A stretch of 64,000 bases of DNA. Origin: an uncultured Prevotella sp. (GTDB taxonomy: Bacteria > Bacteroidota > Bacteroidia > Bacteroidales > Bacteroidaceae). The notes below the pieces were generated by a model. The model was not told the origin of the DNA. It saw only the letters and a program-made list of their open reading frames with translations, and made no database searches. Shown here in pieces: positions 1 through 8,500 of the stretch; within the stretch, counting starts at the first letter, position 1, and each line of letters opens with the position of its first letter. The stretch spans positions 49,227 to 113,226 of the forward strand of contig CALIZL010000022.1 in assembly GCA_938028745.1 (NCBI GenBank). The letters run 5' to 3'. Position numbers and translations under genes: made by a program.

Positions 1-684
1 TCGGCTGGTCATTATCTCCTTAGCCGTTTCGTCGCCAAAACGTATGATGCCCTGCAACAGCTTCTCTTCGTCTTTCAGGTCTTCTTTGTTGGTCAGCTCC
101 AAGGCCTGTTCCAAGTCGTCAACGCTTAGCGTAACACTTTCTTTTCCCATCATTTTTTCGGCCAGCATACCCGTTTTGAGGAGCACTGTTTCGAGTGGCC
201 AAAAGAGTTTTCGGAGAAACAGCACGCCCGCAACACTCCTGCGGCAGAACAACAAGGGGGCTTGTCGGCTCAAAACCTTGGGCATGATTTCGCCAAAGAG
301 CAACAAAAGGAATGTAAGTAGGATGGTGAGGATGAGGAATTGCAGCCAATAGGCTCGCGGACCAAAGTGTACTACGTTGGCAAACACGTAGTTAAGCAAC
401 ATGATTATGGTAACATTCACAAAGTTGTTTGTGATGAGGATGGTGGCCAACGTGCGCTCTGAGTCCTCGCGCAACATGTTGATGTTTTTGTCTTTAAGGC
501 TCTTTTCCAAGTCGAGTTCGGAAATGTCGGATGGCGAAAGGCTGAAAAACGCAATCTCCGCACCACTGGCAAAGCCCGAAACGCCAAGCAAAACTATTGC
601 CAAGACAAACGCAAATACAACACCCATCGTTGGATGTTGTACGTATATGTCTGCGAACGCATTATAGAAAAAGGAGGTATCCAA
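1..684 (-). CDS. gldE: GldE-like CNNM/CBS membrane protein, C-terminal part missing
   Basis: This gene runs off the left edge, so only the first ~228 codons are seen. The reading starts after an in-frame stop at 690-688; the first usable codon is a TTG at 684, with an ATG 19 codons later at 627 as the alternative. The protein begins with a hydrophobic segment (MGVVFAFVLAIVLLGVSGFA) followed by SGAEIAFFSLS, the usual opening of CNNM/hemolysin-C-type transporters. More membrane segments follow, with the LLLFGEIMPKVLSRQ signature, and then the beginning of the cytoplasmic CBS region (VDDLEQALELTNKED). In Bacteroidetes a protein of this type, GldE, is encoded just after ssb, as here (stop-to-start gap of 15 nt). 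Substrate is not visible; CNNM proteins are generally linked to divalent-cation transport. Family is confident, start less so. Confidence 0.85.
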   Translation of the reverse strand, partial: MDTSFFYNAFADIYVQHPTMGVVFAFVLAIVLLGVSGFASGAEIAFFSLSPSDISELDLEKSLKDKNINMLREDSERTLATILITNNFVNVTIIMLLNYVFANVVHFGPRAYWLQFLILTILLTFLLLLFGEIMPKVLSRQAPLLFCRRSVAGVLFLRKLFWPLETVLLKTGMLAEKMMGKESVTLSVDDLEQALELTNKEDLKDEEKLLQGIIRFGDETAKEIMTSR

Positions 685-699
685 AATCTACGAACAAAG

Positions 700-1116
700 T
701 TAAAATGGTAATTGATTGTCTTTATGCTCTTCCGACTGTTCCGCTCGGGTGCTTGGCTCGTGGGCTTGCGGCTCCTGCCTGCTTAGGTTTTTGGGCGTTA
801 GCATTTCCAAACTGTCTGCCCAAATCTCGGTTACATATTGGCGTTTGCCTTGTTTGTCGTCGTAACTTCTGTATCTTACCTTGCCTTCAACATACAGTTT
901 ATCGCCCTTATGCACGTATTTTTCAACTGTCTTGGCTAAGCTTTTCCAAAACACCACCGTGTGCCAGTCTGTTCTGTCGGGCACTTTCGTGCCGTTTTGC
1001 AGCGTATAGCCTCGTTCGGTTGTGGCCAATGAAATCTGTGCCACAGCCGTATCGGCCTCGTAATAATGAACTTCGGGGTCTTTCCCTACGTTCCCTATCA
1101 GCATCACCTTATTCAT
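700..1116 (-). CDS. ssb: single-stranded DNA-binding protein
   Basis: 138 residues. An OB fold fills about residues 1-105 (MNKVMLIGNVGKDPEVHYYE, then the WHTVVFWKSLAKTVEKYVHKGD and YVEGKVRYRSY strands). A short polar linker follows and the protein ends in the acidic tip DNQLPF, the tail SSB uses to recruit replication and repair proteins. It coats single-stranded DNA during replication, repair and recombination. It lies 18 nt downstream of an unknown 183-residue gene and 15 nt upstream of gldE, all on the minus strand, so the three are probably co-transcribed. Length and ends fit the family and nothing looks odd. Confidence 0.97.
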   Translation of the reverse strand: MNKVMLIGNVGKDPEVHYYEADTAVAQISLATTERGYTLQNGTKVPDRTDWHTVVFWKSLAKTVEKYVHKGDKLYVEGKVRYRSYDDKQGKRQYVTEIWADSLEMLTPKNLSRQEPQAHEPSTRAEQSEEHKDNQLPF

Positions 1117-1134
1117 ATAGCTCGGCCATTAAGT

Positions 1135-1686
1135 TTACTTCCATCTGCCCAAGTACCTAAACCTGAAATTCTTTCCTTTGGGTGAGGGGAATTGCGAACG
1201 TCTGTCCACGCGCTCGCTTAGGTTGTCTATCATGCGGTCGTAGCAGTCTTGTCCCGACATGGCTTTGCAGTGAACCACAAAATGGGTGTCGCGATACTCG
1301 TATTTGCCCGTAGATGGAACAAGCACCACGCGTTTGAAGTCTAGTTCGCCTTCATACCATCCCGGTCGCTCCTCGGTCAGGCGGGTCATAGCAGTTGCAG
1401 CCAGGTCACGTCTGTCGTATCCGTTACTAACGGGCAATTGCTGTACGGCCTTCTTTTGCTTAAAGTCGAGCATCGTAGCGGCAACAGTCTTGATGATGAT
1501 AAAATAAACTCGTGGGCGAACTTTATAACGTTTAGGATAATACACATCACTAGCCACATAGTCACGGATATCGTTTTCCAAGTCGATGTTCATGCCTATT
1601 TCCGGGATAGATTGGAGAAAGTCAAGTGCTTTTTCTACATTATCAACTAACGTTTCCTTATCAAAATATCTTAAGTATAAATTCAT
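1135..1686 (-). CDS. conserved-looking protein of unknown function
   Basis: I do not recognise this 183-residue protein. The open frame continues upstream to 1833, but that extension runs through the tRNA-Gly gene at 1710-1782, so the ATG at 1686 (MNLYLRYFDKETLVDNVEKA) is taken as the start. The sequence is soluble-looking, has no signal peptide or membrane segment, and ends in a basic stretch (KGKNFRFRYLGRWK). The middle contains a basic patch (YYPKRYKVRPRVYF) and the C-terminal half is rich in Arg and Asp. It precedes ssb by 18 nt on the same strand, so a link to DNA transactions is possible but is only positional inference. Confidence 0.75.
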   Translation of the reverse strand: MNLYLRYFDKETLVDNVEKALDFLQSIPEIGMNIDLENDIRDYVASDVYYPKRYKVRPRVYFIIIKTVAATMLDFKQKKAVQQLPVSNGYDRRDLAATAMTRLTEERPGWYEGELDFKRVVLVPSTGKYEYRDTHFVVHCKAMSGQDCYDRMIDNLSERVDRRSQFPSPKGKNFRFRYLGRWK

Positions 1687-1709
1687 TGATAAATATGTTT
1701 CTCTGAAAG

Positions 1710-1782
1710 AGCGGAAAACGAGACTCGAACTCGCGACCCCAACCTTGGCAAGGTTGTGCTCTACCAACTGAGCTATTCCCGC
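1710..1782 (-). tRNA. tRNA-Gly (GCC)
   Basis: A 73-nt cloverleaf read on the minus strand. The acceptor stem closes with one G-U pair, the D loop contains AGTTGGTAGA, the anticodon arm is CAACC-TTGCCAA-GGTTG with anticodon GCC, and the T arm contains GTTCGAGTC. No CCA is encoded. It is the last gene of a four-tRNA cluster. Its sequence matches the first gene of the cluster (2029-2101) base for base in the listing. Confidence 0.97.
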
Positions 1783-1806
1783 GTCACTAAATAAAAAATA
1801 CAAATG

Positions 1807-1890
1807 TGAAGAGGAGGAGACTCGAACTCCCACGAAGCAATTTTCACTACCCCCTCAAAGTAGCGCGTCTACCAATTCCGCCACCTCTCC
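1807..1890 (-). tRNA. tRNA-Leu (GAG)
   Basis: An 84-nt class II tRNA on the minus strand with a long variable arm. The anticodon arm CTACT-TTGAGGG-GGTAG gives anticodon GAG. The D arm GGCGGAATTGGTAGACGC is typical of bacterial leucine tRNAs, and the T arm GGGAG-TTCGAGT-CTCCT pairs with one wobble. No CCA is encoded. Confidence 0.96.
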
Positions 1891-1920
1891 ATCATTAAGA
1901 TAAGTCATTCTGAATAAATG

Positions 1921-2002
1921 TGCCCAGAACAGGACTCGAACCTGCACGCTGTTAAACACACGCACCTGAAACGTGCGCGTCTACCAATTCCGCCACCTGG
2001 GC
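1921..2002 (-). tRNA. tRNA-Leu (CAG)
   Basis: An 82-nt class II tRNA on the minus strand. The acceptor GCCCAGG pairs with TCTGGGC. The anticodon arm CACGT-TTCAGGT-GCGTG gives anticodon CAG, and a long variable arm follows. It is the second gene of the Gly-Leu-Leu-Gly cluster in the direction of transcription. Confidence 0.97.
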
Positions 2003-2028
2003 AGCAACTAGTGTTATTCAGAATGTTG

Positions 2029-2101
2029 AGCGGAAAACGAGACTCGAACTCGCGACCCCAACCTTGGCAAGGTTGTGCTCTACCAACTGAGCTATTCCCG
2101 C
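2029..2101 (-). tRNA. tRNA-Gly (GCC), second copy
   Basis: The same 73-nt sequence as the tRNA-Gly at 1710-1782, again with anticodon GCC. It is the promoter-proximal gene of the cluster. A Bacteroidetes -7 box sits 38 nt upstream at 2139-2146. Confidence 0.97.
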
Positions 2102-2138
2102 AGCTTGTTTTTACTAAGGCATTTCTCTAAATGCGCTG

Positions 2139-2146
2139 CAAAGGTA
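2139..2146 (-). promoter_or_regulatory. -7 promoter box for the tRNA cluster
   Basis: On the minus strand this reads TACCTTTG, a full match to the Bacteroidetes -7 consensus TAnnTTTG. It lies 38 nt before the first tRNA, a sensible distance for the start of the tRNA operon. A clear -33 TTTG is not obvious. Confidence 0.7.
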
Positions 2147-2550
2147 CTATGTTTTTTCGAACCTGCAAATTATTTCCGCCTTTTTTTTCGATTTGGCCGC
2201 TAATTTAGCTGCCGAAGCGTCTGTGCAGCCTTTGTCGGATTTATATATATAATGTGTGTTCCGCCTATTAACTCATTAATAACCAACTGTTCGCTTGCAT
2301 TGTCGCAGGAAAAGCGGTGTGTTGTAGCACGCACCCCGTATGATTAATGGAGAGTGCGATATCAATTCGCAAACCAACGTAGGGCATCCCCTCGCCGATA
2401 CCTTTGCTCTAGAAGCTTTTTTGCAACGGATAATCCCCCAGAGCAGGTTTCCGTCCGAGGGGATTTCAAAGTTTCTGTGTACGCAATTGACTGAACTCCC
2501 ATCCGCTCGGTCATACTTCATCACCTTATCATACACTGACCAATTTGGGT
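2147..2550. other. gap between the tRNA promoter and rhuM, no supported gene
   Basis: About 400 bp. One minus-strand frame (2536-2276, GTG start, 86 codons) follows rhuM by 14 nt but resembles nothing I know and has no ribosome-binding site. I see no tRNA, hairpin terminator or repeat here. Confidence 0.5.
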
Positions 2551-3552
2551 TTAATTCTCATGCTCGTTTCCCTTCTTGTTGATGTTTCCTAAGCGTTTGA
2601 TGGCTTCCAGATAATCGCGTTCGGCATCGCTGATGGTGCGTTGCTTGTAGCGGCGATATTCGTTTGTGGCGTGTTTCATGGCCTCATCGTGCGTCACCTT
2701 GCCTGCATCTTGCAGTAGTTGTTCGCCAGTCATAGTGAGTATTCGGTCCAGATAGTTGGCCCAGTCGTTCATGGTCATCGGTTGCTCTCGCTCAGCCTGT
2801 CGTTCCGCGAAGTCTAAATAGCCCGAAACCAGTTGTCCCAATGCGCGTAGTTCTTTTTCGTTGAGGTAGTTCTTGGCGGTGCGTGCTTCCATTAGTGTGG
2901 GTTGGTTGCCTTTAAACGTAAGCAAGCCCATGAAATCTTTCTCGGCATCGGCACGCTCTACAATCAGTTCAGCAGCCGTATGGCCATGGATGGCATAGTG
3001 AATTTTGTTTTGAACTTTTTGGAAAAACAGTTGCGATACCGTTGCGCGCGGGTCGTAGTCGATGCTTGTGGCATATATTTCCAGCACTTGGCGATACAAC
3101 ACTTTCTCCGTTGCGCGTATGTCGCGGATGCGTGCCAGCAGTTCTTTCCAATACCCACCGCCACCCAGTTGTTTCAGTCGGTCGTCGTCTAGCGTAAAGC
3201 CCTTAACAATGTATTCTCTAAGCCGCTGAGTTGCCCATTGGCGAAAGCGCGTGGCAATGATGCTGCGTACCCGATAGCCAAGGGCGATAATCATATCGAG
3301 GTTGTAGAATGAGGTAAGATACGCCTTGCCGTCAGCAGCAGTTGTTCGGAGTTTCCGAACAACTGCATCTTCCTGCAATTCGCCTTCTTCAAATATGTGC
3401 TTGATATGCTCACTGACATTCGACTTGCTGGTTTGATATAGCTCGCACATCTGTGCCTGCGTAAGCCACAACGTCTCGTCTTCGAGCCTTACGTCCAATT
3501 TGGTCAAGCCGCTTTCATCCGTGTAGATGATTATCATATTGTTTTCTTCCAT
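2551..3552 (-). CDS. RhuM-family protein
   Basis: 333 residues, full length for the RhuM family (first named from a Salmonella pathogenicity island). Typical features are the opening MIIIYTDESGLTKLDVRLED, the HTH-like stretch ETLWLTQAQMCELYQTSKSN with SNVSEHIKHIFEEGEL, and the conserved YNLDMIIALGYRVRS with RFRQWATQRLREYIVKGF. The N-terminal part is likely a DNA-binding domain; the C-terminal half has no assigned function. RhuM genes are often found inside or beside restriction-modification loci. Here the region directly upstream (3589-3844) is a decayed methyltransferase start, which fits that pattern. The biochemical role is unknown. Confidence 0.93.
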   Translation of the reverse strand: MEENNMIIIYTDESGLTKLDVRLEDETLWLTQAQMCELYQTSKSNVSEHIKHIFEEGELQEDAVVRKLRTTAADGKAYLTSFYNLDMIIALGYRVRSIIATRFRQWATQRLREYIVKGFTLDDDRLKQLGGGGYWKELLARIRDIRATEKVLYRQVLEIYATSIDYDPRATVSQLFFQKVQNKIHYAIHGHTAAELIVERADAEKDFMGLLTFKGNQPTLMEARTAKNYLNEKELRALGQLVSGYLDFAERQAEREQPMTMNDWANYLDRILTMTGEQLLQDAGKVTHDEAMKHATNEYRRYKQRTISDAERDYLEAIKRLGNINKKGNEHEN

Positions 3553-3588
3553 GTCTGCTTAACTAATTATGAACTGATGGCAGCTAAA

Positions 3589-3844
3589 TCACCTTGACAA
3601 AGTGTCGGTGATGGGTGCGGCAGCCTCGCGACGGGCAGCCTGTTTGCCAGGTCAGGTAAACTGATACATCTCTTCTGCGTCTTCCACGGCATCATCGCCA
3701 AGCGGTTGTTGCAGCGTTTTTGTTATTTACAACGTGCTTAACAGACTCCGTTTTCTCTTCCTTCACTTCGGTGAAACACGATGGTGCAATCCGAGAGAGC
3801 GCATCAAGGTTCAGTTTACTGTCGTCTGTCGATATATGTTCCAA
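3589..3844 (-). pseudogene. N-terminal remnant of an adenine-specific DNA methyltransferase (Mod type)
   Basis: Read on the minus strand the piece gives TDDSKLNLDALSRIAPSCF, TEVKEEKTESVKHVVN, a +1 frameshift in an A-run near residue 46, then KTLQQPLGDDAVEDAEEMYQ, FT, a stop, and PGKQAARREAAAPITDTL before a second stop. In intact type III/Mod-like adenine methyltransferases from Prevotella and relatives I recall the linked motif as EEMYQFTWPGKQ-ARREA, so the first stop replaces the Trp codon (TGG to TGA). The catalytic DPPY region never appears. The gene is therefore an inactive stub. No clear start codon survives; 3844 is a TTG in frame. Family assignment is from memory of the motif. Confidence 0.75.
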
Positions 3845-4020
3845 TCTTTCAGTTTTTATTTTATCTTGTCGTTTATCGTTTCTCTTTTGCTTTCAATTTG
3901 TACGGTTTGTTCGTGCGGCCGTTGCTACTTGTGCCTCGTTTACTGCTCTTCGCCAAGTTGTATTTGCCTTTGTGCTTTGTAAGAGCATCAAAGGCAATGT
4001 GTGGAGCCGGCCTAAAATTT

Positions 4021-4165
4021 AGAGGAGTGTGGTATCTTTGTGATGCAAAACCAAGATAAACACTCCTCTCGTGTACCGAAGTACTTGGCAAAGTTACAAT
4101 AATATTTTGGATTTATGCCCCATTTGTGGGTGGCAAAACGCGGTCGGGTGTCGAAAAAGAATGGT
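4021..4165 (+). repeat. hairpin-headed transposase-start relic, copy 1
   Basis: The head is a palindrome at 4021-4069: AGAGGAGTGT pairs with ACACTCCTCT, and TATCTT pairs with AAGATA. It contains a -7 box match TATCTTTG (4033-4040). Downstream comes MQNQDKHSSRVPKYLAKLQ then a stop, and in a shifted frame MPHLWVAKRGRVSKK. The last part matches the degenerate opening found in copies 3 and 5 and resembles the N-terminus of IS5-type (DUF4096) transposases, so this is a dead 5' end. The 15-bp minisatellite begins immediately after it. Confidence 0.7.
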
Positions 4166-4173
4166 ACATGTTG

Positions 4174-4555
4174 TAGAGGAGTAGGTAGTAGGGTAGTAAG
4201 TAGTAGGGTAGTAAGTAGTAGGGTAGTAAGTAGTAGGGTAGTAAGTAGTGGGGTAGTAAGTAGTAGGGTAGTAAGTAGTGGGGTAGTAAGTAGTAGGGTA
4301 GTAAGTAGTAGGGTTGTAAGTAGTAAGGAGTTAGGGTAGTAAGGAGTAAGTAGTAGGGTAGTAAGTAGCAGGGTAGTAAGTAGTAGGGTAGTAAGTAGTA
4401 AGGAGTTAGGGTAGTAAGTAGTAAGGAGTTAGGGTAGTAAGGAGTAAGTAGTAGGGTAGTAAGTAGTAGGGTAGTAAGGAGAAAGTAGTAAGGAGTTAGG
4501 GTAGTAAGAAGTAAGTCGTAGGGTAGTAAGAAGTAAGCAGTAGGGGGTAAGGGGA
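4174..4555 (+). repeat. 15-bp minisatellite (AGTAGGGTAGTAAGT units)
   Basis: About 380 bp built from a 15-bp unit AGTAGGGTAGTAAGT, regular at first and then interrupted by GGAGTTAGGG variants. The plus strand is almost free of C, giving extreme strand asymmetry. Because 15 is a multiple of three, one frame stays open and reads RVVSS repeats, but nothing suggests that it is a gene. Confidence 0.9.
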
Positions 4556-4599
4556 AATTTGTGGGGAGTTTTTTTAGGATAGCCTAAGTTTGGTAAACA

Positions 4600-5100
4600 T
4601 ATTTTACAAAACGCTCTTTTTACCGCTCCATTCTAGCGAAAATCGGGGGCTAAAACCATGTATTTAGGGTCGGATTGTGCTTTCGCGGTTGTCTCAATCT
4701 GTCCAAATTTGCGCATCTTGTGTGCATTTTGTATCACTTTGCTTTTCTCTTTGCTCCGTGGCTCGCCAATTTTATCACCTCCAAAATGCCTATTTTGCAT
4801 CCCAAAATGGGCATTTTTCATCGAATTTACCATGTTTTGGTGCTGCTAATTCGCATTTGTTGCCTGAATATTTATGCTGTATAAAGATAACATCACCTTT
4901 GTGGGGACTGCTATTCTTCACCTTTGGCTTGCAATTTGCGGCATTTTACCCTGCGTTTTGTAGCGTTTTACCTTGCGTTTTGCTGCATTTTACCTTGCGT
5001 TTTGCCGTGTTTTGCACTGCGTTTTGCGGCACTTTGCACTGCGTTTTGCTGCATTTTGCCCTGCTTTTTGGTGCAAAAGCGCAATTGTTTTTGCATCGTT
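4600..5100 (+). repeat. long dispersed repeat (family B), diverged copy 1
   Basis: It starts with the family's left end, ATTTTACAAAACGCTC followed by CTCCATTCTAGCGAAAA, and finishes with a tandem run of ~21-bp units around TTGCGTTTTGCTGCATTTTA (4930-5090). The middle is diverged, and the right-end motif CGAGAATCGATTTTTTGC of copies 2-4 is missing. No coding potential is credible. Confidence 0.65.
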
Positions 5101-5264
5101 TGTGTATTTATGCAGTATTCAACAGGCCAGCACACTGTTGTGTGCAGTGTCCATTTTTACCTTAATAACCCCTTGCAATACTCCATTATTTGCGGCCGAG
5201 TGGCAGGCTGGATGATTTTAAAGCCACTTTTTGTGTTAGAATTTGCGCTGAAAAGATGACAAAA

Positions 5265-5460
5265 AGGGATGGTGAGTTGATTGGATAATCAGTTGATGAG
5301 TTGACAAATTAACAAGTAGACAAGTTAACCAGTAGACGAGTGGACAAGTTAACAAGTAGATAAGTTAACCAGTTAACCTGTTGTCGGGTTGACAAGTTAA
5401 CCTGTTGTCGGGTTGACAAGTTAACCAGTTGACGAGTAGATAAGCTAATATGTAAGGCGG
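5265..5460 (+). repeat. imperfect GTTAAC/GTTGAC-type minisatellite
   Basis: Short imperfect units such as GACAAGTTAACCAGTAGACG are repeated over ~190 bp downstream of the first tamB-like gene. Comparable AAGTTGATGAG-style runs occur at 49.62-49.71, 51.15-51.35 and 62.56-62.74 kb. Confidence 0.75.
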
Positions 5461-5535
5461 CAAAAAGCGGCAGGCGAGTGGCGGTTTTGCCGCGCCGAAC
5501 ATCCATTAAGCATGTTCAATGCGTAGGCAATACAG

Positions 5536-8500
5536 CTATTTCTTTTTTTCGACCTTGGGTTTCTTCTTCTTTCGGCTTGTTATTCCAAAGAGGTCTTTCC
5601 AACCATTGAAGTCTTTTTTCAGTATCAAGCCAATGCCTTGCGTATTCAAGCTGTTGCGCGTAAAGTAGCGGTCGTTGGTTTGGTTGTACATCTTGATGGC
5701 CATGTTGCCGCTTGGGAACAGCAGATAGCGGATGTCGAAGTCGCCAATGAAACTCTTGGTGGTGTTCACGTTGTCGCGATAACCAAACTGACCATTAATC
5801 AGCAGGCGGTTGTTGAGCAACCTACCGCTGAGCAATCCTTCGTATTCGGCATTGCCCCAACCATCGTCGCCTGTGGCAATGTTTGCCCCGAAGTTCCAGT
5901 TGGTGTTGTTTACAACCGTTCCAAGCACGTTGTTAAGCTGCTGACTAAGTGTGCTGCTAAGCAAACTTTGCATGGCCAACGATGTTGTGCTTTGTGTGCT
6001 GCTGTTGCCCAAGTCGGCATTGTTGCGGCCCTGCGTATAGAAACGACCCACGGCCAGAAGGTAAAGCACCTGCTGATTCATTTCTTCTTCGCCGTTGATA
6101 AGGCTATATATCATTTGTTTGGCGTTAGAATTGACGGTGGGCAAGTCGAGGTCGAACGACACTTTGGGCGCGGCTGGGGTGCCTGTGATGTTCATCAGGC
6201 AGTTAACGCGAATGTTGTTGTTAGAGAAACTCTTGCCAAGGTTGAGGTCGGAAAGGCTCACGCCGTTGGCCGTGTAGATGGCCTTCATGTTGAGCCGGGC
6301 TGCATACGGGTCGCCATTAAAGGCGATGGTGCTGCCCTGTTCGAAGGAGAAGTCTTTCTTAATTACGTTTTGAATGGTGAGCTTATACACGCCGTGGTCG
6401 ATGGCGAAGTTGCCAAACATGTCGAATGCACCTTTATTATAATAGGTGGCCCTTAGCACGCCATATCCGTTTAGCGATATGTAGTCGCCGCTTTGCTTGT
6501 CCATGATGAGGCGTATGGTGGCATCGGGCGTGCAGTTCACCAAGAAGTTGAGGTGCAAGTCGGTGGGTATGTCGGCCGTGTTGTTGTCTTTATTTTCTTG
6601 GTTTTCGGTGTTGTCTTCCTGCGCTTTCTGCTCTTCGGCAGTGAGCAGCGCATCAGAACCCCAATGAATGAACGAGTTGTTGCTTACGGCTTCCGGGCTG
6701 GCCGCATTGTAAACCAGTACCGAATTGCGGTTGGGTGTGGCATCGATGTCGATGTTTACTTCACCGCTTCGCCCTCTGATGTTACAAGTTCCCGTAGCGA
6801 ACACCGTTCCGTAGAAGGTGTTTTCGCCAAAGGTCTTGGTGTCGTATGCCAGTAAATTGTTGGCTTGTACGCTGAGGTTGTAGCTTAGGTCGGTAAGGTG
6901 GTCGTGCCTAATTTCGCCGCTTAGTGTGCCAACATTTCCGTTTCGGTCGGTAAAGCGGCAGGCGTTGAGGTCTATTCTGTTGGGTACAAAGCGCACCGTG
7001 TCGTTTGTCAGCGTGTAAACGGTGTTCAATGGGGTCATGGTAAAGCTGCCGTTGGCCACCAACCGCCCAGTAAGATTGATGTGGCTTAATGGTCCCGACA
7101 AGCGCACCTCGCCGTTGGCGTAGGCCTTAACGCCGTGCATGAAACTCTTGCAAAAGGTTTCCATAAAGGCAATGTTGGTGTTGTTGGCCTTGATGGCTAG
7201 GTCGATGTTGTTGTGCTTGGGCGAAACATAACCGTTGATAAAGGTTCTGGCGTTCAGTCCATCGCTGGCAATGGCATCTATTTCCACGTTTCCTTTCTCG
7301 TTGTTGAACTTTACCCCAGCAACCAGCGTGCCCATGTCGCCCTCTTCGAAGGTGAAATCGTTCACCCGCAGGTTGGCATAGGCATCGGGATTGGTGAAAG
7401 GTGTCTTCACAATGGCCGTACCTGTGGCGCGCCCACCAAACTCTACGGCATGGAAATTAACAAGGTTGAGAATGTAGCTAACGTCTACATCTTTAAGGTC
7501 TACCATCAATGAGTCGTGCGCATTGTTGGTTGCCGTTCCGTCTATGGCAATAAGTTGCTTGCCGCGCGCAACGGCGAACTTGTCGAACTGCACGCGATTT
7601 TTGCTGTATGTTACCTGCGAAGGTTTCACTTCCCAAATGGCATCGCCCACCGTTATGCCCGATTGTTGGAACGTTGCTTGGGCAGTGGCCTCACCAGCAT
7701 CGTTTTTAAAGAATGTGGTTTGCCACTTCAGTTCGCCTTTTAGTAGGGGCTTGCGAAGGTTGTCGAACGAAATGGTAGACGAAATCTTGTTGTCGGCCGC
7801 CTTAGCTTGCACGCTGCACCAAATCTTTTTGCCGTTTTCGGCCACGCTTGTGGCCTTTGCAGCAAGTCTTAACGTGTCGTTCAGCGTGCTGACAGTCATT
7901 TCGCCGCCGTCAATGTGGTGCCCGTCGTAGGTGAAACAGGGCGCTTTAAGGCTGATGTTGAGCGTTTTTTGCGCATCGTTCATGCTTGCGGCGAAGTTAA
8001 CGGGCTGCTTGATGCTCAGCGGAACATTGAAAATGTGTTGCAGCCAGTCGGTGTTGTCTACGTTGGCGCTGATGGTGAAGTTGTTGGTTTGGGCGTTTGT
8101 AACCTTGGGAAGGCCGGGCATGGTGGGCACTTTGCTGCCGATTAGGTTGGTTAGACTTTGTGCCAGCGTGTTGTAATCGTACTTGCCCGTTAGCAGAATG
8201 TTGCCAAAATCGCTGTTCACCGCTAGCGAATGCAGTTGGTTGTTGTTGCTTACGTCTACGGATATGGCGTTAAGCTTATAGCTTTTCGTATCTGTAACCA
8301 TCGCAAAGCGGTCTAGCTGTACCCTTCCGTTGGCCGTATTGAGTGAGTTTCCCTTGATGTCGGCCATTACAGCAAAGCTAAATTGCGTGTTGGGCCATTG
8401 CTTTGTGAGGCTTAGGGCAGCGGGATTGAAGTTTGTTACTTCGGCTTCTAGCTTGGCAAAGGGCTGTTTCGATGCCAGGTTGAACTGTCCTTGCAGGTCG

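Noticed and set aside
1687..1833. Upstream extension of the 1135-1686 gene
   Set aside because: The extension reads straight through the tRNA-Gly gene, so the downstream ATG is used.
2276..2536. 86-codon minus-strand frame after rhuM
   Set aside because: It is on the right strand and close to rhuM, but it has a GTG start, no ribosome-binding site and no recognisable family; too weak to call.
3720..4059. Overlapping plus-strand frames of 80-100 codons
   Set aside because: They are opposite the methyltransferase stub and continue into the hairpin-headed relic; three mutually overlapping frames indicate chance openness.
4115..4339. Open frame encoding RVVSS repeats
   Set aside because: The frame is open only because the 15-bp DNA unit is a multiple of three; it starts in the transposase relic and has no other protein features.
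5638..6456. 272-codon plus-strand frame inside the first tamB-like gene
   Set aside because: It is the antisense shadow of a strongly supported 1478-residue protein; it shows no start signal and its composition (His/Val-rich) is typical of complement frames.
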